Assembly (NCBI RefSeq): GCF_016616235.1
Contig: NZ_CP067100.1
Location: forward strand, 2,167,001 to 2,231,000
Direction of reading: 5' to 3'
DNA: 64,000 nt
Source: Bradyrhizobium diazoefficiens
GTDB lineage: Bacteria; Pseudomonadota; Alphaproteobacteria; Rhizobiales; Xanthobacteraceae
The first letter of the stretch is position 1. Each line of letters starts with the position of its first letter. The notes beneath the pieces were generated by a model. That model searched no databases. It was given only the letters and a program-made list of their open reading frames with translations, and had not been told where the DNA came from. Positions 26,805-35,468 of the stretch are shown here, one piece after another. The position numbers and the translations under genes are program-made.

Positions 26805-27668
26805 ATGACAGTCAAAGCCCTCATCGCCTCTTTCACCCAGCAGGAAGACCTCAACTTCCTGTTGACCAACCGCATCCCCCGCGCGGCCCTGACCCGGTTC
26901 ATGGGCTGGTTCTCCAAGATCGAGAACCCGCTGGTGCGAGATGTCTCGATCGCGCTGTGGAAGCTGTTCTCCGACCTCGATCTGTCGGAGGCGCGCAAGA
27001 CCCATTTCAAAAGCCTGCACGACTGCTTCACCCGGGAACTGAAGCCGGGACTGCGCCCGTTTGATCCGGATCCTTCCATTGTCGCGAGCCCCTCGGACGG
27101 CATCGTCGGGGCCCATGGCCGGATCGCAGACACCGAGCTGTTCCAGGTCAAGGGCGCGCCCTATTCGCTGCTCGACCTGCTCGGCGATTCCGCGCTGGTC
27201 GACCAGCACCGCAACGGAAGCTTCGTCACGCTGCGGCTGACCTCGAGCATGTACCACCGCTTCCATGCGCCCTATGACGCGCATATCGAGCGCGTGACGC
27301 TGATCCATGGCGACGTCTGGAACGTCAACCCGATCGCCTTGCAGCGGGTCGAGCGCCTGTTCTGCAAGAACGAGCGCGCCGTGATCCGCACGCATCTGTC
27401 GACCGGCGAGGCGGTGACGCTCGTGCCGGTTGCTGCGATCCTGGTCGCGAGCATCCGGTTGCACTTCCTCGACATGGTGCTGAACGCGCAGACACGCGGC
27501 CCGGTCAATTTCCCCTGCGACGTCAACGTGACCAAGGGCCAGGAGCTCGGCTGGTTCGAGCACGGCTCGACCATCATCATCCTGGCGCCCGGCGATTTTA
27601 CCTTCTGCGACGGCATCGCCGAGGGCACGCGCATTCGCGCCGGTCAAGCGCTGTTGAAAAGAAAGTAG
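26805..27668 (+). CDS. psd: Phosphatidylserine decarboxylase, E. coli-type
   Basis: A 287-residue pyruvoyl enzyme that makes phosphatidylethanolamine from phosphatidylserine at the inner membrane. The self-processing site is intact: GWFEHGSTIII, with S255 as the future pyruvoyl residue, plus D98 in SPSDG and H154 in YHRFHAP, matching the Asp-His-Ser set of the family. The N-terminal helix IPRAALTRFMGWFSKI is typical. Length and motif are closer to the long E. coli-type enzyme than to the short form usual in rhizobia, so this may be a second copy in its genome. It is divergent from the aminotransferase. Confidence 0.9.
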   Translation: MTVKALIASFTQQEDLNFLLTNRIPRAALTRFMGWFSKIENPLVRDVSIALWKLFSDLDLSEARKTHFKSLHDCFTRELKPGLRPFDPDPSIVASPSDGIVGAHGRIADTELFQVKGAPYSLLDLLGDSALVDQHRNGSFVTLRLTSSMYHRFHAPYDAHIERVTLIHGDVWNVNPIALQRVERLFCKNERAVIRTHLSTGEAVTLVPVAAILVASIRLHFLDMVLNAQTRGPVNFPCDVNVTKGQELGWFEHGSTIIILAPGDFTFCDGIAEGTRIRAGQALLKRK

Positions 27669-27736
27669 CCTTCAATCCGCCGTGCCCATCGCCTATATCG
27701 GCGCAGGGACGATCCTTGAGACGACGGATTTGAGCG

Positions 27737-28324
27737 ATGGCGCGGGCGCCGGTGATGGCGGCGGGTGGTATTGTGCTGCGGCGTGGTGTGACGCCGCTGA
27801 TCGCGATCGTGCGCCAGCGCAAGCGCAACGAATGGGTGTTGCCCAAGGGCAAGCTCGACGATGGCGAGACGCCGAAAGAAGCCGCGCATCGCGAGGTGCT
27901 GGAAGAGACCGGCCACAATGTGGCGATGCACGAATTCCTGGGCACGCTGGTGTATCAGTCGGGCGGCCGCTCCAAGGTCGTGCATTTCTGGCGGATGGAG
28001 GCCGACGGCGGTCCCGTCCGCAAGCTGATGAACGACATCAAGGCGGTGGACTGGGTGACACTCGACGACGCGCTCGGACGCCTGTCGCGCGAATATGAGC
28101 GAGCGTTCTTGACGCAGGTTGGCCCGATCGCGCTCGCGGCGGCGGGGCTGGTGCCTGCACCCGCTCCGGAGCCGGCGCCCGTGTCAGAGCCGGCGTTGCC
28201 ATTGGCGGCCGACGACATCGATGCAGCTTTGCAGACGCTGACACCAGCCGAAGCGGCTTCGGTCGAGGAGCTGCAGCATGGTCTGTTGCAGAAGGTGAAG
28301 GCCTGGCTGCGCGGCGAGGCGTGA
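27737..28324 (+). CDS. NUDIX hydrolase
   Basis: A 195-residue pyrophosphohydrolase. The complete Nudix box lies at about residues 38-60: G-x5-E-x7-REVLEETG, here opening GKLDDGETPKEAAHREV. Preceding strands are MAAGGIVLRRGVTPLIAIVRQ and EWVLPKGKLDDG, the profile of diadenosine polyphosphate and related Nudix enzymes. A C-terminal Pro/Ala-rich hinge (PAPAPEPAPVSEPALP) leads to a 50-residue helical tail that most Nudix enzymes lack. The substrate cannot be told. It follows psd on the same strand, 68 bases away. Confidence 0.92.
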   Translation: MARAPVMAAGGIVLRRGVTPLIAIVRQRKRNEWVLPKGKLDDGETPKEAAHREVLEETGHNVAMHEFLGTLVYQSGGRSKVVHFWRMEADGGPVRKLMNDIKAVDWVTLDDALGRLSREYERAFLTQVGPIALAAAGLVPAPAPEPAPVSEPALPLAADDIDAALQTLTPAEAASVEELQHGLLQKVKAWLRGEA

Positions 28325-28329
28325 GGTCT

Positions 28330-28525
28330 CTTCACCTCTCCCCGCTCTTCAGCGGGGAGAGGTCGGATCGCGCAAGCGATCCGGGTGAGGGGCCGGGCAC
28401 ATCGTTGCAACAATGGAAGTCCATCCGACTCGTGCGATAATTATCGAGGTGGGTCCACCATTGAAGTCGAACTCGCGGAAGCAGCCCCTCACCCCAACCC
28501 TCTCCCCGTAAGAACGGGGCGAGGG
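28330..28525. repeat. Family A palindromic repeat
   Basis: CACCTCTCCCCGCTCTTCAGCGGGGAGAGG at about 28330-28359 and CCCCTCACCCCAACCCTCTCCCCG...CGGGGCGAGGGAG at about 28485-28525 form the two outer arms; GATCGCGCAAGCGATCC lies between. It sits between the convergent Nudix and FecR genes. Confidence 0.85.
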
Positions 28526-28554
28526 AGCGCACCGGCGATGTGGCGCGCAATGCT

Positions 28555-30102
28555 CTACCGCCGCTCCTTCTTGTCTTTCGGAGCCGGAGCCGGTTTGCGT
28601 GGCGCTGCGGGGCGTTGTGCGCCGGGGAGGCGCTGCTGCAAGCCGCCCGGTCGCTGCAGGCCCGGCGGTTGCACTATCGGCGGCTGCCCAGGCTGCAGCA
28701 CGGTGCGCGGTGTTTGCGGGCCCGGCGCTTGCGGAGCAGTGCCGCCCGGTTGAGTCGGTGTCACGGCTCCGGGTTGCACCGGAGTGTGTCCGCCGCGCTG
28801 CGGCCGGGTTTGCGGCGTGCCCATGGGTGGCGTGGCTTGCCCACCCCCTTGCCGACCGCCTTCTCCAGCGCGCGGCGCGCCTGCCGGACGCGCTTGCTGC
28901 TGACCCGGCTGTTGCTCACGCTGACCTGCGCGCTGGCCGCCTGGCTGCACGGTGCCGCCTTGTCCCTGTTGTCCCTGGCCCTGCCGCTGCGGCGGCCGTG
29001 TGCCTTGCTGTGTTCCTTGCCGGCCCGGCGTTCCCGGCTGCTGCTGACCCGGACGGTTGTTCTGACCGGGTTGGCCGTTCGGCCGCTGTTGCCCCGGCGC
29101 ATTGTTCGGCCGCAATTGTTGCTGCTGCGGCGGCTGGGTGGGCCGCGGAATGCGGCTGATCGCGGTTGGATTGGCGCGGCGGAAGTCGCGCTGCTCGGTG
29201 ACGATCTGCCGGCCAGTGGTCTGCGCCAGATGCACCTGGCTGACGAAACCGCGGTCGCGCGCGATCTGCTGGGCGGGAATCGTGATCGGCACCGCGGCAA
29301 AGCGCATGATTCCGGCGGTAGCGGCGCCCGGTCGGATCGCAAAGCCGCTCGCGGGCCGCGTCAGCGCGCCGAGCCGCGTGCCGCTGCTGCGGTCGTCGAC
29401 GTCGATGTGACCGACGCGGCCATCGGCGTCGGGATAGAGCTTGATGTTGACGTTGCTCGCGCGGTTCGCCGCTGCGCCTTCCGGCACGTCGACGACGCCG
29501 GTGGTGCCGCGGATGCCGAGTGTTGCCGTCGGCGTCGTGATCTTCATGTCGCCGGTCTTCGCCACCGCGGCCGCGACGAAGGCGACCGTGCCCTTGCCGA
29601 TGTCGAAGATCGCCGAATTCTGTTTGCCGCCGTCCTCATAGACGTAATTGTCGATGGTGATCCTGGCGCTGGCGGAGAGATTGAACGTGGTCGCGTCGTC
29701 AAAGGTGATGCCGAGCGAGGAATTCGACGAGGTCTGCACGACGTCGTTGAGATAGATATCGTCGCGCACGCGCAGCGGATAGGAATTCTTGTCGCGGATC
29801 ACGGTCGCGATCCCCGTCACGGTCGCGACGTTGCCGATCGGCTCGACAGGGGTGGTCTGCGCGTCTGTCGCCGGTGTCGGCGAGGCTGACGGTGTCGGCG
29901 AGTCCGAGGGCGTCGGGGAAGGGGCAGGCGCCGGTTGCGCCTGCGTGAGCTCGATTGCATCAGATGCACAAGCCACGCTCGCGCCGGCCAGCGGCAAGGC
30001 CGGCAGCACGAGCGCAAACACGAAGCGGCGCCAAGCCACCAATGAAGTCACGAGGAGGTCCCGGTGAGAACGCGAGGCGAGATCGGCCGATATCAGCCGC
30101 AT
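28555..30102 (-). CDS. FecR-domain protein with long Pro/Gln/Gly-rich C-terminal tail
   Basis: A predicted exported protein of about 515 residues. The FecR domain is at about residues 85-215: IGNVATVTGIATVIRDKNSYPL, DIYLNDVVQTSSNSSLGITFDDATTFNL and ATLGIRGTTGVVDVPE. The final 230 residues are low complexity (Gln, Pro, Gly, Arg runs such as QQPGQQQARP) and probably disordered. The signal peptide is FVFALVLPALPLAGASVACAS. The start is not certain: the ATG at 30102 was chosen, but no ribosome site is seen there, nor at the ATGs at 30132 and 30171. FecR-domain proteins of this stand-alone kind are not necessarily linked to FecI. Confidence 0.8.
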   Translation of the reverse strand: MRLISADLASRSHRDLLVTSLVAWRRFVFALVLPALPLAGASVACASDAIELTQAQPAPAPSPTPSDSPTPSASPTPATDAQTTPVEPIGNVATVTGIATVIRDKNSYPLRVRDDIYLNDVVQTSSNSSLGITFDDATTFNLSASARITIDNYVYEDGGKQNSAIFDIGKGTVAFVAAAVAKTGDMKITTPTATLGIRGTTGVVDVPEGAAANRASNVNIKLYPDADGRVGHIDVDDRSSGTRLGALTRPASGFAIRPGAATAGIMRFAAVPITIPAQQIARDRGFVSQVHLAQTTGRQIVTEQRDFRRANPTAISRIPRPTQPPQQQQLRPNNAPGQQRPNGQPGQNNRPGQQQPGTPGRQGTQQGTRPPQRQGQGQQGQGGTVQPGGQRAGQREQQPGQQQARPAGAPRAGEGGRQGGGQATPPMGTPQTRPQRGGHTPVQPGAVTPTQPGGTAPQAPGPQTPRTVLQPGQPPIVQPPGLQRPGGLQQRLPGAQRPAAPRKPAPAPKDKKERR

Positions 30103-30164
30103 CAGGCTGAATGGCGGATGAACATATCGCATGGGAGGGGCGAACGTCCAAACGCCACTCCCTC

Positions 30165-30275
30165 CTTTCATGGTGAGGAGCGCGCTCTCTTGCGCGCGTC
30201 TCGAACCATCCAGGCCCGCATCGCAAGGCGGGCCCCCCTTCGAGACGCCTGCTGCGCAGACTCCTCAGAGTGAGG
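30165..30275. repeat. Intergenic repeat, family D
   Basis: CCTTTCATGGTGAGGAGCGC...GTCTCGAACCATCC and CCCCTTCGAGACGC...CTCCTCAGAGTGAGG form inverted arms similar to 21025-21172. Located upstream of the FecR gene and downstream of the DUF2147-like gene. Confidence 0.75.
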
Positions 30276-30347
30276 AGATAGAATGTGCTTGTTGCGCGAG
30301 ATCCCGGGTTCGATGCTGTGCATCGCCCCGGGATGACACCTGCGGTG

Positions 30348-31127
30348 TCAGCTCACGCGCTTCCAGGTCTGGCCGCCGCAGAACATGCCGCCGAAGGCGC
30401 AGCCCTGCACGCGCATCGCATTCGGGCCTTTCATCGCGATCGTCGAGTCGTAGTTGCGGCCGGAGTCGGGATCGTGGATGCGGCCGCTCCACTTTGCGCC
30501 GTCAGGTCTCATGTTGATCAGGATGCGTTCGTTGGTCTTCTGCGCGTAGCCGCACAGATTGGCGCCGCACTGCTCGACACGGACATTGCCCTTGTTCTCT
30601 TCGGTCGCCCACACGCCGATCGGCGAGTTCGGTGCGGCCACGGGCGCGGCGGCAACCGGGGCGGGCGCGGGAGCAACAGCGACCGGCGCGGGTGCGGCAA
30701 CGGGAGCGGGCGGCGCAACAGGTGCGGGCTGCGTATTGTCGAAACCGACGGACGGGGCGGCGGCAACCGTCGCGGCCGGAGCAGGAGCCGCGGGCGCGGC
30801 CGGCACGGCGGCCTGGACCGGCGCTTGTTGCACGGGCTGCTGCTGCACCGGAGCCGGCGCGGGCTGTGCGGTCGTGGCCGGAGCCGGGGTGGTGTCGACG
30901 TCGTCGTCCTTGGAGCCGAGGCCCTTGAGGTTGATGTTGTTCAGCTTGATCGGCTTGTCCGACAGGCCCGGCGCGACGATGGTGACGCAGTTGAGCGAAG
31001 CGCAGTTGCGCGGCGTCTCGATACGGATGTGCTGGCCTTCGATCTGGAACGAGATCGAGTTGCCGGCATGCGCGGCCGCGGTCGACGCGAGGAAGAGCGC
31101 GGTGGCGGCGATGGTGAGCTTGTTCAT
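30348..31127 (-). CDS. Exported DUF2147-like protein with Ala/Pro linker
   Basis: A 259-residue exported protein starting at 31127 after AGAGGTTGT with signal MNKLTIAATALFLASTAAAHAG. An N-terminal domain (ISFQIEGQHIRIETPRNCASLNCVTIVAPG) with two Cys leads to a linker of about 100 Ala/Pro/Val residues. The C-terminal domain (IGVWATEENKGNVRVEQCGANLCGYAQKT, RPDGAKWSGRIHDPDSGRNYDS, MRVQGCAFGGMFCGGQTWKRV) matches the DUF2147 plan, with four Cys that may form disulfides. Function is unknown. A small hairpin TGACACC/GGTGTCA overlaps the stop codon. Confidence 0.78.
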   Translation of the reverse strand: MNKLTIAATALFLASTAAAHAGNSISFQIEGQHIRIETPRNCASLNCVTIVAPGLSDKPIKLNNINLKGLGSKDDDVDTTPAPATTAQPAPAPVQQQPVQQAPVQAAVPAAPAAPAPAATVAAAPSVGFDNTQPAPVAPPAPVAAPAPVAVAPAPAPVAAAPVAAPNSPIGVWATEENKGNVRVEQCGANLCGYAQKTNERILINMRPDGAKWSGRIHDPDSGRNYDSTIAMKGPNAMRVQGCAFGGMFCGGQTWKRVS

Positions 31128-31341
31128 GACAACCTCTGAAAAATGTGCGGTCCCGATATGGATGAAGTCGCTGGTGGATGAAGCGTGGTTCGACCCTACG
31201 CCGGGCTGCTCGCGCCTTCCGTGATGGACATCACAAGGGGCCAGCGCCGCTGGGTGAGGCACTCCGCTGCGCTTCATGTGAGCCGGCCCTACCCTCCAGG
31301 GGAGGGTAAGCGGCTGCGCTGTGATTGATTGATCGACGGAT

Positions 31342-31425
31342 CTAGATCATGCCGAGCACGATGGCGCCGACAAAGGCCATGGCGAGGTACGCGGTGACTA
31401 CGCTCAGTCTCCCGGCGAACGTCAT
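31342..31425 (-). CDS. 27-residue single-span membrane miniprotein (too short for standard ORF calling)
   Basis: ATG at 31425 to TAG at 31342-31344 encodes a 27-residue peptide: MTFAGRLSVV, then a hydrophobic stretch TAYLAMAFVGAIVLGMI. GGAGGGA eight bases upstream is one of the strongest ribosome sites in the window. Basic residue Arg6 precedes the helix, giving an N-in topology. No other gene occupies 31128-31616. Short hydrophobic peptides with strong sites are often real in alphaproteobacteria, but I cannot name a family. Confidence 0.6.
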   Translation of the reverse strand: MTFAGRLSVVTAYLAMAFVGAIVLGMI

Positions 31426-31616
31426 GAGGTCGCTCCCTCCATGCGCGCCGCTTTGCGCGCCGATGTCATGGTTAACAGAAAGTCTCCATTCGAAAAAGTC
31501 AGCCACACTGCCGCTGATTCCGCACGGCGCCGATGCGCGGCGCAGCCGGCGTGGTTAAAGAACGCTGAAGCCGACACGTTGAAGAGTCTTTAAGTAAATT
31601 CACCGAACGTGCGTGC

Positions 31617-32825
31617 ATGACGCGCGGAGTTCGTTTGTATCTCGTCGGCTCCATCGTCCTTGTTTCGCTTGCGGGTTGCGGACGCGGCTTTTTCCAGGCC
31701 GAACGTGAACCGTGGCGGGCCGAGGCCGAAGCGGCGTGCCTGAAATCGGGCGCGGTCAAGGAAAGCGCGGATATCGTCCGCATCGAGCCGATCTCCGGCC
31801 CCGGCATGTGCGGCGCCGAGTTTCCGCTCAAGGTCGCCGCGATCGGCGAGGCCTCCGGCAGCTACGGCTTTGCCGACGAGGAGCTGCGCCCGCCCGGCAG
31901 CATCGGCAACCAGCCGCGCTGGCCGGTGACGCAGCCGCGCTCGAACTATCCGCAGAGCCAGAACTATCCGCCATCGTCCTATCCGCAACAGTCGAACTAT
32001 CCCGAGAGCGCGGTGCGTCAGCCGTCCGGCTATGGCACCTCGAGCGGGCCGATGTCGCTGAACGCGCCCGGCGTGGCAGCGCAGGAAGACGAGATCGACC
32101 TGCCGCCCGAGGGCACCGATGCCGCGGGCGCGGCGCGCTACATGAATGCGCCGAGCTATCCGGCGCGGCAGGGCGCACCTTATTCGCAGGCGCCGGCGCA
32201 GCAGCCGCTGCCGCGCCTGGGGCCTGCGCAGGGCAATCCGGTCACCGCCGTCGGTCCCGTCGCGATCAAGCCGACCGCGACGCTCGCCTGTCCGATCGTG
32301 TCCGAGCTCGACCGCTGGCTCGCCGACACGGTGCAGCCGTCGGCGATGCGCTGGTTCGGCGCCCGCGTCGTTGAGATCAAGCAGATCTCGGCCTATTCCT
32401 GCCGCGGCATGAACGGCAATCCGCACGCCCACATTTCCGAGCACGCCTTCGGCAACGCGCTCGACATCGCCGCCTTCGTGCTCGCCGACGGTCGCCGCGT
32501 CACCGTGAAGGACGGCTGGCGCGGCATGCCGGAAGAGCAGGGATTCCTGCGCGACGTGCAGTCGGGCGCGTGCGCGCATTTCACCACGGTGCTGGCGCCG
32601 GGCTCCAACGTCTATCACTACGATCACATCCATGTGGATCTGATGCGTCGCGCCAGCCGCCGCCTGATCTGTCAGCCCGCCGCGGTTTCAGGCGACGAGG
32701 TCGCCTCGCGCGCGCAGCAGCGTAACCCTTACGCCGGCAGGCGCGATCCCTACGTCACCGGCTCGCTCGGCACACGCAAGAGCGCGACGCGCAAGCAGGA
32801 AGAAGACGACTCCGCCGACGATTAG
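31617..32825 (+). CDS. Extensin-family lipoprotein, M15-like peptidase fold
   Basis: A 402-residue lipoprotein with lipobox VSLAGC (Cys 21 or so). A Pro/Tyr/Ser-rich segment from about 95 to 175 (repeats of NYPQS, SYPQQSNYPES) separates it from the extensin-like C-terminal domain at about 220-350. That domain carries LDRWLADTVQPSAMRWFGARV, SCRGMNGNPHAHISEHAFGNALDIAAF and the terminal YHYDHIHVDL, whose His and Asp residues parallel the zinc site of M15/VanY D-Ala-D-Ala peptidases. A peptidoglycan target is inferred. It is followed by a convergent hypothetical gene. Confidence 0.85.
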   Translation: MTRGVRLYLVGSIVLVSLAGCGRGFFQAEREPWRAEAEAACLKSGAVKESADIVRIEPISGPGMCGAEFPLKVAAIGEASGSYGFADEELRPPGSIGNQPRWPVTQPRSNYPQSQNYPPSSYPQQSNYPESAVRQPSGYGTSSGPMSLNAPGVAAQEDEIDLPPEGTDAAGAARYMNAPSYPARQGAPYSQAPAQQPLPRLGPAQGNPVTAVGPVAIKPTATLACPIVSELDRWLADTVQPSAMRWFGARVVEIKQISAYSCRGMNGNPHAHISEHAFGNALDIAAFVLADGRRVTVKDGWRGMPEEQGFLRDVQSGACAHFTTVLAPGSNVYHYDHIHVDLMRRASRRLICQPAAVSGDEVASRAQQRNPYAGRRDPYVTGSLGTRKSATRKQEEDDSADD

Positions 32826-32879
32826 GTGCGCTCGCCGGCAGCGCGGAGAGACCGGGCATAGCTCGACGGAGCTGGAAGG

Positions 32880-33218
32880 TCATTTCGCAGGCGGCTTCGA
32901 CGGTGCCGGGACCAGCCCCATGCACCGCTGCACCTCGGCGGGGACGTTGTAGGTGCGCATGATGTGGCGGCTGTCGCGCAGGCCCGACGCCTCGCGTTGC
33001 ACCACGAACATCCACAGCGCCTGGCCGGCTTCCAGTACCAGCTTGCGCCTCGCCGGTTGCGAGGCCGGGGTTTCCGCGAGCGCGTGGGCCGCGTCGAATT
33101 CGCGCAAGCGCGTCAGCGCCTGTTCGAGCGTGCGACCCATCCGTCCAAGCGCCGAGGCTTGTTCCTGGACGATTTCATAATGGAGGATATCGACCGGCGG
33201 GCGAAGATCACGGGACAT
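32880..33218 (-). CDS. Hypothetical alphaproteobacterial protein, possibly DUF6665
   Basis: A 112-residue all-helical protein: ILHYEIVQEQASALGRMGRTLEQALTRLREFDA followed by RKLVLEAGQALWMFVVQREASGLRDSRHIMRTYNVPAEVQRCMGL. This is close to what I remember of the rhizobial DUF6665 family; the assignment is tentative. There is no signal peptide, metal site or known catalytic motif. It lies between the extensin gene (convergent) and the TetR gene (same strand). Confidence 0.6.
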   Translation of the reverse strand: MSRDLRPPVDILHYEIVQEQASALGRMGRTLEQALTRLREFDAAHALAETPASQPARRKLVLEAGQALWMFVVQREASGLRDSRHIMRTYNVPAEVQRCMGLVPAPSKPPAK

Positions 33219-33272
33219 GGGCTCGAATATAATGTGGCGCGACCGGCCTGCGCAACGCGTTGCCGGCGGCTG

Positions 33273-33908
33273 CTACTTCGCCCGGTACGCCGCCAGAAAC
33301 ATCCGCACCGCGCTGTCGACGACCTCGGTCATGCGCTGTTCCGACGGCGCGGGCGCGGCCTGGAAGACGAACGGAAGAAACAGCGAGGCCTTGCACAGTT
33401 CCATGAACTGCGAGGCGGCAAGGTCGCAATCGCCGATATCGAGATCGCCGGAGGCGACGTGCGCTTTGAGATAGTCGGAGAGGCGGTTGATGGTCTTGTC
33501 CAGCACCCGCGCATAATAACGGCGTCCGACGTCGGGCATGCGCTCGGCGATCGCCATCACGGTGCGGATCGCCGATCCGCCGCCAGGGCGGCAGAGCAGG
33601 TGGATGTAGGCTTGGCCGAAATCCTTCAGCGTGGTCGCGGCATCGCGCGCGGGATCGAAATTGAACACGACCTGGCCGTGCTGGAGCGCCTCCTGCTCGA
33701 GGATGGCTTCGAACAGCGCGCATTTGTCGGCGAAGTAGACGTAGAGCGTGCCCTTGGAGACCTGCGCCGCGCGCGCGATCTCGCCCATGCTGGCGCCGTC
33801 GAAACCGAGATCCATGAACACCTTGCGGGCGCCGTCCAGAATCTGGCGCCGCTTGGAGCTGTCCTCTCCCTGGAGGACATGCAGATGTTCGCGGTCGGCT
33901 ACAACCAT
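33273..33908 (-). CDS. TetR-family transcriptional repressor
   Basis: A 211-residue repressor. The HTH is at about residues 19-62: SKRRQILDGARKVFMDLGFDGASMGEIARAAQVSKGTLYVYFADK, the classic TetR signature. A ligand domain follows. The start at 33908 (MVVADREHLHV) leaves 98 bases to the palindrome at 34006-34028 and 196 to the divergent pump gene. The palindrome is its likely operator. Pump and repressor are divergently arranged as in many drug-efflux systems. Confidence 0.93.
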   Translation of the reverse strand: MVVADREHLHVLQGEDSSKRRQILDGARKVFMDLGFDGASMGEIARAAQVSKGTLYVYFADKCALFEAILEQEALQHGQVVFNFDPARDAATTLKDFGQAYIHLLCRPGGGSAIRTVMAIAERMPDVGRRYYARVLDKTINRLSDYLKAHVASGDLDIGDCDLAASQFMELCKASLFLPFVFQAAPAPSEQRMTEVVDSAVRMFLAAYRAK

Positions 33909-34005
33909 TGGTTCAGGGTCTCGGAAGGTTTTGGATCGGGTCCAGAGCCATGAAACCCGAATAAAGGATTCGGGCCGGTAGGGTCGACCCGGGAACAACA
34001 TGTAT

Positions 34006-34028
34006 ATTGACCGAACCGTTCGGTCAAT
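34006..34028. promoter_or_regulatory. TetR operator candidate upstream of the pump genes
   Basis: ATTGACCGAAC-C-GTTCGGTCAAT: two perfect 11-base arms around one base, in the space between the repressor and the membrane fusion protein gene. Typical size for a TetR dimer site. Confidence 0.75.
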
Positions 34029-34104
34029 GATATTTGGAATGGACGAGAGGGAACCGTCGCAGGACGGCTGCCCCTGGTCGTGCTGTTTTTATGAGGAGGC
34101 CTTT

Positions 34105-35427
34105 ATGGCCGGATCGAGAGACCAGGCCGCGCGCGTTCTTCGCCCGGAAACGGTGGAGACGATGCCGGAGCAGGCGGGCGGTGAAGCTGGGACCGAAAAG
34201 TCTGCCGCCGTCCTTGCCGAGCAGTTGCGCTCTCACGTGGCCGAGGAAACCAAGCGCCGCGAGGCGCCGGAGAAGCCCGTGACCGACAAGCCGGCCGCAC
34301 CTGCGCCAGGCGCGCCTGCCGCCGGCGGCGCGCCGAAATCCGGCAAGCGCAAATTCGTGCTGATGGGCGTCGGTCTCGTGCTGGCGCTCGCGGCCGCGAG
34401 CTATGCCGGCTACTACACGCTGGTCGGCCGCTTCTACGTCGCAACCGACGACGCCTATGTCCGCGCCAACAACACCATGCTGGGCGCGCGCGTTGCCGGC
34501 CACATCTCCTCGATCCTCGCTCGCGACAACACGCCGGTGCGCGCCGGCGACATCGTCTTCCGCATCGACGACGGCGACTACAAGATCGCCGTCGATGCCG
34601 CCGCGACCCGGATCGCGACCCAGCAGGCCACCATCGACCGCATCGGCCGCCAGATCGCGGCACTCGAGAGCCAGGTCGCGCAGGCCAAGGCGCAGCTCGT
34701 CTCGGCCGAAGCCGGCCTCAAACGCGCCGAATTCGACTATGAGCGCCAGCAGGCGCTGAGCAGCAAGGGCTTTGCCTCGCGCGCCACCTTCGAAAGCTCG
34801 GAGGCCGGACGCGACCAGGGCGCTGCCGCGGTCAAGGCCGCGCAGGCCGCCTACGACGTCGCCGTCAGCAATGTCGACGTCACCAAGGCGCAGCAGGTCG
34901 AAGCGCAGGCGCAACTCGCCGAGCTCAAGACCACACTCGCCAAGGCCGAGCGCGATCTCGCCTTCACCGCGGTGCGCGCGCCGGTCGACGGCACGTTCTC
35001 GAACCGTCTCGTCAACACCGGCGACTTCGTCGCGGTCGGCCAGCGCCTCGGCAATATCGTGCCGCTCGACGACGTCTATATCGACGCCAATTTCAAGGAG
35101 ACTCAACTCAAGCGCATCCGCCCTGGCCAGCCGGTGACGATCAAGGTCGATGCCTATGGCATGCGCAAGTTCTCCGGAATGGTCGACAGCATCGCAGCCG
35201 GCGCAGGCTCGGTCTTCACGCTGCTGCCGCCGGACAACGCCACCGGTAACTTCACCAAGATCGTGCAGCGCGTGCCGGTCCGCATCCGCGTGCCGAAGTC
35301 GGTCGCAAAGCAGAACCTGCTCCGCGCCGGCATGTCGGTCTATGCGACCGTCGACACCAACAAGGGCGCGGCCGACGCCGACAGCGAGGTCGATCTCGAC
35401 GATCCCACCGCGATTCATCCGCAGTAG
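34105..35427 (+). CDS. HlyD/EmrA-type membrane fusion protein of an efflux pump
   Basis: A 440-residue adaptor that links the inner-membrane pump to an outer-membrane channel. The start at 34105 has GAGGAGG. A cytoplasmic Glu/Lys-rich N-terminal region of about 90 residues precedes one TM (FVLMGVGLVLALAAASYAGYYTLV). It is followed by the lipoyl half VATDDAYVRANNTMLGARVAGHISSI, coiled-coil hairpin with AQAKAQLVSAEAGLKRAEFDYERQQAL, second lipoyl AFTAVRAPVDGTFSNRLVNTGDFVAVGQRL, and a beta-barrel. First gene of the pump operon, after the operator. Confidence 0.93.
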   Translation: MAGSRDQAARVLRPETVETMPEQAGGEAGTEKSAAVLAEQLRSHVAEETKRREAPEKPVTDKPAAPAPGAPAAGGAPKSGKRKFVLMGVGLVLALAAASYAGYYTLVGRFYVATDDAYVRANNTMLGARVAGHISSILARDNTPVRAGDIVFRIDDGDYKIAVDAAATRIATQQATIDRIGRQIAALESQVAQAKAQLVSAEAGLKRAEFDYERQQALSSKGFASRATFESSEAGRDQGAAAVKAAQAAYDVAVSNVDVTKAQQVEAQAQLAELKTTLAKAERDLAFTAVRAPVDGTFSNRLVNTGDFVAVGQRLGNIVPLDDVYIDANFKETQLKRIRPGQPVTIKVDAYGMRKFSGMVDSIAAGAGSVFTLLPPDNATGNFTKIVQRVPVRIRVPKSVAKQNLLRAGMSVYATVDTNKGAADADSEVDLDDPTAIHPQ

Positions 35428-35468
35428 GATTGGTGATATGAGCCGCGCCGCAGCCTCCAGTGCAGGTG

